A stretch of DNA of 64,000 nt from Streblospio benedicti (taxonomy: Eukaryota > Annelida > Polychaeta > Spionida > Spionidae): NCBI GenBank assembly GCA_019095985.1, contig CM032661.1:31758151-31822150 (forward strand), given 5' to 3'. Shown in pieces: positions 11,701-21,432 of this stretch. Every line of letters starts with the position of its first letter. Position 1 is the first letter of the stretch. The notes beneath the pieces were generated by a model, which worked only from the letters and a program-made list of their open reading frames with translations, was not told the DNA's origin and searched no databases. The position numbers were made by a program, and so were the translations under genes.

Positions 11701-14380
11701 CTTCTGCATAAGACTACCACCTGTGATATGTTCCCAAGTGGTCTCATTGGAGAAGTGGGCCTTTGCAGCAGGAGGTTTGGGGTTGTATCTTTGTAAAGGC
11801 CATTTTGGAACGTGAACTTAGTCTTATCATTACTGTGGTCTCATCATAGAAGTGGGGGTTATACTGTATGAAATCAGGAAATAACATAGAAGATAACATT
11901 CTCCTCCAAAACGCCAACAAAATCTATCGTCGCTGACAAAATATTGTCTCTGCTCCAAGAATTGTAAGCATTCCACGTCTTCCCATATTCAGGTGTCACA
12001 TATACCGTATCAGAGAGAACCGAATGGTAGATTGAGTAGTTTGTTGTGGCAAGATGATGAGCATACCATAGTACACATCGCTTGCTACATATGTTGGTGT
12101 CTTTCACGGGTTTCATGACCGATATTAACGTCAAAACCAGTTAATGTTATGACTGATAGGACCAGAAAGGTCTGTCTTCAAATTCAACACTTCTGTCACT
12201 TGTATGAATTATTGAATAATACAACATGGCAGAGAAAGAGATTCTAAATCATGTCACCAGTCTGGTTTATGTTATTTTTGTTTTGTAGCTAAAATGTGTC
12301 TCATGAAGTGACTGTTGGTATACAATACTAAACCCAAAGTCAACTGCATCAATGGGCTTTCAAAAAAATGAGAAATTAAAGATTCATTCTAAACCCTAAA
12401 ACTGTTTTCAAAGCCCGTTGATGCAGTTGCCTTTGACTAAAACCATGATTCGTATTGTTCGTATAGTCTGTTATTTATGACACCAAATTATCGAAAATAT
12501 CAAACTGAACATTATTGAATTTCTTTTATGAAAGTGTGTCACTGATTGAGGTGGTCTACTTATAGAGGTGCTAGTAATTGGGGGCTGTACTATATATAAC
12601 GTGAAGAAAACATATATGATAACATTCTCCCACAGAACGGCAATGAAATAAGAATATTGAGGAGATTAAAACTCGAAATTTACAAAATATAAAATTTGAA
12701 CTTGATTTATCGGAAATATTTGTGATAATTTGAAATCATAAATGTCAACCTAAAAGAGCAATTTGCAATGCAAATCGTGAATGGTTTTGTTATTATGTAC
12801 CGCAAAGCCATTAGGATAACTTATATGCCACTGCAATGCTACACTACAAGTTCAAATAGAATTTTGTCATTCAAACTGAACATCTATATGTGAAACAATA
12901 AACTAACAACAATTAACACACTACTGAATAAGACTTTCACCTCGTCCATGATATATTAGGAGATGTTGACAACTGTATATTAGTAGGCCTAAATACCAGA
13001 AAATTCCAGTTCCATCCTTTCAAAGTTACGGCGATGTGGATGCTTGAGTATGGACGCTTAAATTTATTTATTTTACTAAGTATTCGGGGTGCATATAACC
13101 CAAAAAGATATCTGACATCAAGATTACTGGTTAATTCAAAGGACTTGGGTCGATTATATAAGTCTGTCCCCAGATATGGAAATGGAGGTATATGCACAGT
13201 GCACGTAGACTAGGTGATTGAAAGACAATTCACTCAACCATAAATCGAGCAATAGAACATATTTTTTTATTATCTCTGCATGCAGAAACGTCACACCATC
13301 ACCGAATTAACCCTAAAGAATCACAAAATTTAGATACATAACTATACCAAATATCACAAAATTAAGACCCATAGAAAAAAAAATTATTACACCCATAGGC
13401 CGCTCCCGAGATTTAGAAATGTGACCACACCACACTGCATCTGGCTCTTCACGCTCGTTCTGTGTTGCGCGAGACTAGTTCAGTCCATTGCTGAGCTCGT
13501 TTACATTGTATTATGTTTACAAATAATTGACGTACATTACAATTGACGGACACAAAACGTTTTGGAATGCGGTCCATAAAAACTGGACAACATAAAATAT
13601 AAAATTCCGTAACACGAGAACAGTTTTTTCGGACATTGCCTTGGTTATGTGGGTAAAACCTTCTTACATGTAACACTGGTCCTCAAGGTGGTCTTCATAG
13701 GGTATTAGATTTGTGATAACTTACTTTTCTCCACATTTGATTTAATCTACGTATATAGAACTTAAATATTATGTAGTGATAACGTCCCTATTGATGGTGC
13801 ACAGCCCTCTTGATGAACGTCATTTTAAATCCCACTGATATTGCAGCAACATAAAATGCTAAGATTGAGATATAAGAGCCTGTCTAACTTATACCAATTA
13901 GAATAGGGCTTGCACTCCAACTCCATCAGATACAAAAGTGGACCAAAGTAAGCTTAGTTTTGTATCATATCATCGGTGTAGACCACCAGTAAATGTCACT
14001 CTCCCTCGTCACAACACTCCACCCCAACAAGATGTGTACAAACTAAGCACAAAGTATTAAACCAATCAAGAGCCATTGGAACCACCTACAAAAAGTCATT
14101 GATGTTGTTAGAATTGAAAGCATCACTCACCGGCGCACACCACCCAGCCCCAGCCGCCGTCAGGGGCAGACGACACGTAGTCGTCATCTTGCTCAGTCTG
14201 CTCTTGCTGCTCTTGCTGCTGCTGCTGCTCTTGCTGTTGCTGTTCTTGCTGCTGCTCTAGCTGCAGCATCTCCCCATCCTCCATCTTCCTATCCCCGATC
14301 TCATTTTCCGGACGCACGACGTTCGGTCTATTAAACGTTTCCTGTGCTCTGGTGACGGCAGCTCCAGAACCCTCCCCCAT
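4221..14380 (-). CDS. SLC16 (monocarboxylate transporter) family protein, 8 exons, 651 aa
   Basis: Exons: 14131-14380, 9775-9938, 8600-8723, 6910-7764, 6448-6564, 5171-5323, 4633-4758, 4221-4387. All junctions have GT/AG ends and matching phase. The hallmark DGGWGWVV of MCTs is at about residues 74-81 at the start of the first membrane helix. RKVT follows in the loop to helix 4, then FYFERRRALANG (second MCT signature), then FGRIGSGWLSDMP in the eighth-helix region with the conserved Arg, and TNAFGLLAMFQGIA...GPPIAG near the end. The family carries monocarboxylates or related small acids and aromatic compounds across the plasma membrane; the substrate cannot be told here. The N-terminus has a Gln/Glu-rich run (residues 40-64). 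The loop between helices 6 and 7 is long, about 180 residues, as in MCT9/12/14-type members. Intron 1 is 4.2 kb. The donor of exon 2 is GTCAGT; a stronger-looking GTACAT 14 bases on would put a stop in frame. Confidence 0.92.
5372..5710. mobile_element. pogo/Tc1-like MITE interrupted by another MITE
   Basis: The ends are CAGTAGAAGC and TTATACTG flanked by TA, the target of mariner/pogo elements. The body, with 'GGTCTCAAGTAAGAGAGGTAG' and 'TTATAGAGGTGGTCT'-like text, matches the intact copy at 8800-8977. A GGCAGATCCAGG element (5423-5553) sits in the middle, so this copy is the older. It lies in intron 5 of the transporter gene. Confidence 0.7.
5423..5553. mobile_element. GGCAGATCCAGG MITE, near-complete copy nested in another MITE
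   Basis: Opens AGGCAGATCCAGG and closes CCTGGATCTGCCT, about 131 bp. The core reads CCCACCAAAATACTTCATTT and is flanked by C-rich/G-rich runs. An AT pair is found on both sides, a possible 2-bp target duplication. Confidence 0.75.
5717..5750. repeat. (GTAA)n microsatellite
   Basis: About eight GTAA units directly after the right end of the pogo-like MITE. Confidence 0.9.
8265..8452. mobile_element. GGCAGATCCAGG MITE copy with poly-C tract
   Basis: Left end AGGCAAATCCAAGG, right end AACCTGGATCTGCCA, with a run of about 20 C inside (8396-8415). It lies in intron 3 of the transporter gene. Confidence 0.65.
8800..8977. mobile_element. pogo/Tc1-like MITE, intact copy
   Basis: 178 bp with ends CAGTAGAACCTC and GAGGTTCTACTG, flanked on both sides by TA. 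No coding capacity. Decayed relatives lie at 11713-11866 and 12548-12592. Confidence 0.8.
9459..9646. mobile_element. degraded foldback element (GACTGCATCA arms)
   Basis: Arms around ACCAAAGGCGACTGCATCAG and its reversed relative GATGCAGTTGCCATTGATAT enclose AT-rich text. The same arms, better kept, are found at 12331-12440. Confidence 0.45.
11455..11560. repeat. short tandem-like repeats of AGCCTAGGTTCAC
   Basis: Four copies of AGCCTAGGTTCA or AGCCTATGTTTA within about 100 bp in intron 1 of the transporter gene, at uneven spacing of 18-37 bases. Confidence 0.6.
11713..11866. mobile_element. decayed pogo-like MITE copy
   Basis: Shares 'AAGTGGTCTCATTGGAGAAG' and 'ATAGAAGTGGGGGTTATACTG' with the copies at 5.4 and 8.8 kb, and ends at a TA. 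The left end is worn. Confidence 0.5.
12331..12440. mobile_element. 110-bp foldback MITE
   Basis: Arms 12333-12365 and 12405-12438 are inverted copies around AACTGCATCAA(T/C)GGGCTTT. The 40-base loop is A-rich. It can form a hairpin and codes for nothing. Confidence 0.65.
12548..12592. mobile_element. fragment of pogo-like MITE
   Basis: GAGGTGGTCTACTTATAGAG and a GGGGGCTGTACTATA end resemble the last 45 bases of the 8800-8977 element. Confidence 0.4.
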
Positions 14381-15466
14381 GCTAGCCCAGGTTTACAGTC
14401 ACACTAGTGTATCACGACGACAAGCTTTAACAGCATACAGCTTGCTGTCTAGTTTCGAATTCACAGAACAAGATGTTTATCCACTGACACTGGTTAAACG
14501 TTTGGTTCAGTGTTTGTTTTCTCGTAAAGCATCGCAAGTAGGGGGCTTCATGCTACAAATGTAAGATGCCACTTGTATATCACTTTTACGAGAGACATCA
14601 CCATTATGCATTGGGTAAACACCCTTTCAGTTTATTCATTTTATTGTACACGCCCGCCATGCCCGTCCTAATTATTTTCTTCCACGTCGTGAAGTCGCCA
14701 TTGACTGCGTCTTTAGGCGTAATCAAGCTTTCTTCTAAGTGTTAACATGAACCACTCTCTGAAATAAAAAGATTAGAAAGAATAATGCATGCATCTCGTT
14801 TTAGATGTTAGATACATTGTCGCATTCAAGGCACCAGTTGTGGTTGTAACCCCTTGAATTTCAATGAAAGATAGCATGGTATATTTTGGACCACACAAAC
14901 TGTATTAATCTAGCTTGGTACGTTGGTGTCATGCACAGCAGGTGATCTAAAAAAAACTGAAGGGATCATGTACTTTTTTGTAATGTTCCGCTTTGGGCGT
15001 GGGTGTGACAACTTTGCACTTGATCAGAACTCTACGTTTTCAACTTCGATGACTAAACCATGCATCTCCACACATATCAAAACAATGCAAATGAAAAGTT
15101 CAATTACAGAGCTTTTTTTCAGTGGGTTTAAAGACACTACTATTGCAAAGTCCTTTCATTTTGTCCACAACGCCTGGTTCTGATGATGGTTGAACTGGGA
15201 GTAAAAGTTGAACACATAGTAACAAATGCCCAAGGCACATCAATAAAGTCAAAATAAACATGAGTTTGCTTGTACTGGGAGACTTACTATTGGCAGTGTT
15301 TGCCTCTTGCAGTAATTTTGAATAAATCGTGTCGCAATAGTGTGTCTATTATTCGTTGACAGCAACATATAATATATTTTCACGGTTTGTGGAGGGTGTC
15401 TGTGATGCAGAAGGGAAAGAAAGGTTTATGATTCCTGTTTTGCATCAAAAACGTACAGAATACCCT
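14381..15466. other. upstream flank of the transporter gene, no gene seen
   Basis: No conserved coding segment. An 86-codon plus-strand frame at 14923-15183 has no recognisable domain or splice context. The promoter of the transporter gene should lie just above 14380, but I see no TATA box. Confidence 0.45.
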
Positions 15467-15854
15467 GTTAGACCGTGAAATATAACCAGCCGTAAATTGT
15501 GACTTGTCATTATTTACTTTAGCATAGATTGTGATCAACCACACAAAACAATTGTCTAGTTGCCGTAAAATTAAAATGTAACCACAGTAAACATTGTCAC
15601 CGATTGCTTGATGCGTTTGACGGCTGGTATCTGTTCCAAAGCCACCCCTTGTGTAACTAGAGCGCGTTCAAATGACACTACAATGATCTCTGTATCACCA
15701 TCCAAGCCTGACCAACGACTGGTTAAAGTTGGACCTTGGGGTGAACACAAATGTCGACCCCTCGAGTGGGCAGCGCCCTAAGAGCCGCCAACTTGAACGC
15801 ATTCTTTTTCGGTCACTTGTCAACGTATCTAGAAGTATGATAGCATAGAGAAAA

Positions 15855-15963
15855 CGCACCTCCTGGTTGTTACTAGAATTTTTTAGTGATCGAGTTTGGC
15901 AGCCGGATGATGTAGCTGACACACGAGTTAAATAAAAATTTCTAGTATCAACCAGGAGGTGCG
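15855..15963. mobile_element. 109-bp hairpin MITE with 29-bp arms
   Basis: CGCACCTCCTGGTTGTTACT at the left and AGTATCAACCAGGAGGTGCG at the right are inverted copies with about two differences over 29 bases. The loop is 50 bases. Confidence 0.75.
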
Positions 15964-16324
15964 ATTTATATTTATCCCATATCACTCTAGAATGGTTGTT
16001 AAACAAATTTTGCCATGTTCATGTAGATCTAGATCTATTCGTTTTAATAATATATTTTTAGTTAACTTGATATTTTCGTACACAGGGGATTGACTTTTTG
16101 GCGTGTCTTTAAAAATGATGTTTACTAGCATACTTACATTTGCAAATGCAACATGTAATGAAGAAGATTAAAAAAATACCTCAACAAATAACAAATTTAA
16201 TTCAGATGAAATCTGCACGCGAACGCCAAAACGTTGTGCCCACGTTTGACGTACGTTAGTCTTTGGCGTTAAATCACGGACGTGACGTAGGATAGTCTCG
16301 ATCAACCAGACGGATAGATACCAT

Positions 16325-17395
16325 ATGGCCTAGAAGCTTTGAATCTGACTCATGTTGAAATCAAACATCTAGAAAAATTCTATTTGGAGCAGCTTCGTTA
16401 TGTACAATATATGCATAAAACAACTGCAAATGCTGCTGTGTATTTGTTAATAGGTTTACTGCCTATACAGGCCCAGCTAGACATAAAAATCCTATGTTTC
16501 TTTGTGTCAATGCTAAGAAGAACTAGTTCGATTGAAAGAAAGGTATTTGAAAGGCAGCTAGCTATGAAAAACATGCAAAATTCACACAGCTGGACAGTAA
16601 TGGTACGTCAGCTATTATTACAGTATGGATTATGCAATGCATATGACATATACAAAGATCCACCTTCAAAAATTACTTGGAAAAGGATGGTCACGTCTCA
16701 TGTCACAAGCTATTGGGAGTCCAAACTGAAAGAAGAGGCAGCTGAGAAATCATCTTTATGTTATCTAAATATTGAAAATGCAGTTTAATGAAGGTTCATC
16801 ATGTATGGAGGATTGGTGCTGCCAATCAGCTCACTGTAACCAAGGCTTCTATCCATGCCCGACTCTTGACACAGAGATATCCATTACATACAAACAGAAC
16901 ATCAGGTAGTTCATTTGACACCCCATGTCCATTATGCCATGGACATGAATCAATGTCTCATTTTATTCTGGAATGTTCTGTAACAGAAGAAATTAGAAAA
17001 GTATATTTAGAAAAGCTATTTTTATTACTATTAAACAATCACATTCACTTGCCAGTTGGAAATGAAGAGACAATCAAACTTATTCTAGATCCCACAAACC
17101 ACTATGGTACTTCTTGCATTCTAGATAAAATCATGCACATAAGTCGAGATATGTGCTATCATTTACATCAACGTCGCAGTCATCTCATATCAAGGGACAT
17201 TAAAATTCAATAATTGTCAATAATAATTATCATGTACTATCATTACTAATTATATGTTATATGGTCATTTTTATTCAACTTGTATATAATGTGTTATTGT
17301 ATTACATACTATATTTTATGTTTTAAATATTTTGTAATGGTTTACCATGTTGGCTAAACAAATGGCCGAATTTATAATAAACTAACTAACTAACT
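16325..17395 (+). mobile_element. 5'-truncated LINE, 3' part of ORF2
   Basis: Two adjoining frames, 16339-16785 and 16788-17210, carry the end of a non-LTR reverse transcriptase. The first has TANAAVYLLIGLLPIQAQL, the second a Cys/His knuckle PCPLCHGHESMSHFILEC. The overlap of the frames at about 16785 shows a single frame shift. After the stop, a short 3' UTR ends in AATAAACTAACTAACTAACT, a simple-repeat tail as used by several LINE clades. The upstream two-thirds of the element are absent. Confidence 0.8.
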
Positions 17396-17953
17396 ACCAC
17401 TGCGTTCGAGAGACTTCATCGTGGCTTCATCAAGGATTTCCCATTGACACAGCCTGCAAAGTCCATGTTCATGGTATAAGCCGTGGGTCAACTGAGTTCC
17501 TTTTAGTGGCAAAATATAAGTTTGTTATCATAGAGGAGCGTTTACGATAAACTGACGACTAGCGTAGAACAGGGGCGCTCCGCGTATGCTTTCAAACGTC
17601 AACCCACCAAATGAAAACGTGCACCGAATTTCATTGAACATCCTTGCACGGATTGCGTACTGTTCTGTTTGATTGACTGCTAAACGTTTTTGGCCTCTGC
17701 TGATTTGATTGGTCGAGGGCTTCCGAAATCAATCTGTCAGCATTTTTGAATAATCAACCTGATGCGGAATAACATTGTCTACTCTTCAAGCTGGTTCTAT
17801 TAGTGACAGTCCCATCGCCCTACGCCAACGAATAAAACATGTGAGATTCATGAGCGTGGTCACAATTCTCGGTGGTAACATTTTGCTGCAACTAGACGAT
17901 TTTTGGAGACCGTAAATTATAACTGGTCACAATTTACGCTGCTCATAATTTAT

Positions 17954-18503
17954 GGTCAAGACAGCCGAACGGAAATCCGTGAATGAACGTTAATTCCGAT
18001 AATGTGTTTTTAAACACTTTTATCATTCAAACAGCATCGCATTTTTTACGCAGTGGAATATATCTGACGCCAACATCAACGTAGATGTTCATGTGGGTTT
18101 TTTTTCACTGTAGGTCTAGTAGGCGTCTCATTCATATTACATTATGAGCCAACCTCCAACAGGGAATCATAACGTCCTCTTTCAGCGAGACTAACGACTT
18201 TCCTAGGAGCCTCGATTTGGAGGTTGATTATGAGCATCACTCAAATTATGGGCACATCAGTCGCACTCGCTAAACAAATGGTCGGATATTCAACTATTTG
18301 TTATTTACGACTTAGCTAGGCCTACGTTTTGATTATCGTCGAACGCATGCGTTTTCATGGAGATAGACGTAATCTTCAACCCCGCGACGGATGTGCCCAT
18401 ATTTTGAGTGATGCTCATAATATGAATGAGACGTCTATCGATGTGAAATGCGGAAAACCACATTATCGGAATAACGTTCATTCACGGTTTTCCCTTCGTT
18501 TGT
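17954..18503. mobile_element. 550-bp long-TIR element
   Basis: The left end GACAGCCGAACGGAAATCCG with ATCCGTGAATGAACGTTA and the right end (reverse of CGTTCATTCACGGTTTTCCC) are inverted relatives. Further in, GACGTCTATC/AGGCGTCTCATTCATATTA and GAGCATCACTCAAATTATGG are also mirrored (18230-18260 against 18380-18430). It starts almost exactly where the previous long-TIR element stops. The 129-codon plus-strand frame at 18329-18718 is an accident of the right arm. Confidence 0.6.
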
Positions 18504-19155
18504 CTAGCATACACCACACAATAAATACTAGCCGAAGACATTGGAATCCACACCGCTTGTTCATCATTGGAAGGTTCATTCTAATGTTTCACACCGATGA
18601 ATATCATGTCCTAACGCTCCAAATCCACGGATTTGAAATAGCTTCCAAAACAAACCGATCAGTATTTGTTTCTGTTATTCCTTATAGGTTCAACTTGAAA
18701 GCGCATAACCATCTCTGAAGGAAGCATTCTACCCAATCAGGTCGTTTGTTCATTCTGAACCATTAGAAGAGATCAGAATGCAGCCCAAACCAAAAAAAGG
18801 CTCATACTAGGATTGTTTATGGGGTGTTTATGATAATAAAGACTAAAAATCTCACAACTTTGATTTAGGGCACAATCGAATTCGTCGTGTGTGACTGAGG
18901 CATTAGAAAGAGGTACGATAAGACATCTCACTTCATTTTACTTTTAGCTGAGAGGGGATTCATAACAATTGTGCACTTGGTGATAAGTTTTTGAAATTTG
19001 GCACCATGATAGGTATGGACATTGTAGCAGTCACTCATGGACTAGTGAGCCACCGCTACACTGCATGAGCAAGCGAGGGCGAGAGTCTAAGGGACGCTAG
19101 CTGAGAGCGGAGGGAAGCCATGACGGGCAGAGATGGAATAAATCTAGTAGTGACC
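18504..19155. other. no gene seen
   Basis: Intergenic sequence; the part after about 19030 becomes GC-richer and leads into the palindrome at 19156. Confidence 0.4.
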
Positions 19156-19245
19156 GGACGTGTTATTATCAGTTCCACATTGGTGAAAGGTCTCGGGTTC
19201 AATCCCCGACATCTCCACCAATGTGGAACTGATAATAACACGTCC
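19156..19245. repeat. perfect 30-bp inverted repeat with a B-box-like loop
   Basis: Arm 19156-19185 (GGACGTGTTATTATCAGTTC...) and arm 19216-19245 are exact reverse complements. The 30-base loop contains CTCGGGTTCAATCCCCGA, which resembles a tRNA T-arm/B-box. Just downstream a GGCCTGACCGCTG-GAGATT phrase is repeated twice about 52 bases apart. Confidence 0.85.
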
Positions 19246-19857
19246 GTTGCCCATCTCCTTGCGATAGGCCTGACCGCTGAGATTTAGGAAACCACTGGCA
19301 CCAAGTTGCCACTCCTTGGCCTGACCGCTGGAGATTCAATATGGCCGAATGATAGGGAAGGGTGTGTTTTTATTTCTATTTGCACTATGAGCATGGGTAA
19401 TACCACTTTTCTGATGTTTTATTGTACAAAGAGTTCATTTCTGATAATATTGTAACATTTCAAGTTCATTTTAGATAATATTTTAACATTTCAAGGTCAT
19501 TTCAAGGTCAAATTAAAATTTATCTGAAATACTTACACAAATAGGGACGTAATGTGGACTGTTTTCTATGCAACAGTTGATAGAAGGAACTGGATAATTA
19601 TTACATCATGCTAATGAGTTGCACATCTAGTTAAATATACAGAACAACTATAAACAAAGTTATAAAATATGAAAATTGTCTTTCAAAATTGAGTTCACTA
19701 AAATATACATAGCTATCATATGGCTATTAGCTTAGATACAGCTTATACTTGTTCTTGAACTGAGTGAATTTTCTTTTATCTAATTTAATCATCATGTGAT
19801 GAGATACCAATAAAACAAATATTTAATGGAAAATACAAAATACTTTAATAACAAAAG

Positions 19858-21030
19858 TAACTCTCAACAGTTGTCGCGGGGTCTCCGCGGCTGGGTAGCT
19901 TGCGTACAAGCCATTGCTGCACGAACTCCTCAAGATCCTGGTTGATCTGCCGCACACACGAGTAGGAATCCCTGGGTAGGGATCTACTTCTGGATTGCCA
20001 GTCACGTGGTTGTCCAGGAACTTCTAGGCCTCCGAGACTGTGTTGAGCAGAGCTAATCTCCCATCAGGTCACGCAGAGACTCCCATTTTGCCTTCATGTG
20101 CATCTTCCGCAGAGGTGGACGTGTATCCAAAGACACCTCAGACAACCACAAGAACTCTGACTTTGCGGCCTGATGTTTGAGGGGGAGCTGGCCCCCAGAC
20201 GGAACTGAGTAGGTGCCCGTGAGGTGCAGCTTGCGTAGCTCCTGCTGGTCGGCGTCCAATGCAGCCCAGGGCTGGCATCCAATGACTGGACACCGCATCC
20301 CACTCTCCAACCATGCAACGTACAGCATCTGGGTGGCCTCCCTGCACATCGGGTCATCAGGAAGATGTGAGATCAGCACTGTCACTTCTGGGTGGAGCTG
20401 TGGATACGCAGTATGCCCTGACGTACATGCCACACAGGACAATGCGCTCCATTGGCGTTCTGGCTCTTTGTCACGCTGGGCCAAGACTGTTTGGACCGGC
20501 TGCAACAGTCAGTAAGGGTTTGTAGCTCCCCCCCATACCCCGGGCACTTTGACCTTCCACAGGAATGGTGCGGCCTCCCGTTGACATGGTCTGCAAGGTA
20601 TTGCACCCCGTCAGCTGGAATTTCACCAACAAAACGATCTGGATACAACACTTTGCGGGTGTAGCGCTCTTTGAAGAAGTGCTTGTAGGCTTTCTCAGTT
20701 GGCTTGCAAATTGGAGATGGGGCACGACGAACCCGCACAACCCCTTCCTCGCGCTAGCAGTAGCGTGAATGTCCTACACTCCCGACGGAATCATGCGTTG
20801 CCTGGATGTCGTCACCACCACGGGCTGCACTTCATTCTCGGCGATGGGGACAGTCTCAGACACGTTGTCTGGGGCTGGAGTGGTGTCCATTGCCTCGAAC
20901 GGGGATCAGGCTAGCGCCGAGTCACCACCCTCTACTGGCTGCACCAACTCGTCAGCTGCAAAGATCAGGGCAGGGTTGCGGGCTCAACTGATGTGCACAG
21001 CGTGTGTGCTTGACATGTTTACCACCTAAA
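19858..21030 (-). mobile_element. GC-rich broken coding-like block, family not recognised
   Basis: About 1.2 kb with base composition unlike its AT-rich surroundings. Long frames run on both strands; the minus strand reads most like protein, for example RVRRAPSPICKPTEKAYKHF and LISHLPDDPMCREATQMLY. The pieces do not form one open frame, so it is broken in several places. I recognise no domain. The abrupt edges and composition suggest a foreign or mobile-element origin. Being a possible fossil element, it is described only at this level. Confidence 0.35.
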
Positions 21031-21430
21031 AGAGAGTTTGCAACACCTGGACTCCTGGAGTAAAAATATTCGCTAAAATGAATATACGTTCCCATCTTGT
21101 TCCAGCTAAAGGTTTTCCTTCACATTCTTGGATGGCCATTTTGATATGAAGAAATCCCGTTATACACCAACTTCATCTGGATATTTCTTTTGACACTACT
21201 TCTGCTGCATGTAGATAGGCAACCACCTACAATTACTGGAACCTGCCCAGGGTTTAAGAACTGAATTGGCGTTATAGTAACTGTCATTGAATGCTTCTGC
21301 ATGGTCATTGATGACGCTTTTTCATAAAAAAGCAGAAATAATCAAGTAGTGGCACATGGCTTAATATCTTTTGCACATTGACTGTGAGAAAGATAGCCAG
21401 CATAATTCACTGACATTTCTTGGAGTTCTC
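21031..21430. other. no gene seen
   Basis: Spacer between the GC-rich block and the poly(A) end of the LINE. Only short chance frames. Confidence 0.4.
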
Positions 21431-21432
21431 CA

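Larger units (their letters stand above)
15467..17960. mobile_element. long-TIR DNA element, interrupted by a MITE and a LINE tail
   Basis: The left arm begins GTTAGACCGTGAAATATAAC and continues CCGTAAATTGTGAC. The right arm (about 17780-17960), read in reverse, gives GCAGCGTAAATTGTGACCAG, GTCTAGTTGCAG and GGCGTAGGGCGATGGGA, phrases shared with the left arm or with the full copy at 25441-25980. The interior holds a 109-bp hairpin MITE (15855-15963) and a LINE fragment (about 16325-17395). I infer one original element of about 1.2 kb or less before the insertions. Confidence 0.5.

Noticed and set aside
18329-18718. 129-codon plus-strand frame
   Set aside because: Half of it lies in the right arm of a long-TIR element; no domain or gene structure.
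20213-20515. 100-codon plus-strand frame in the GC-rich block
   Set aside because: No domain; overlapping frames on the other strand look more protein-like, and the block is broken in any case.
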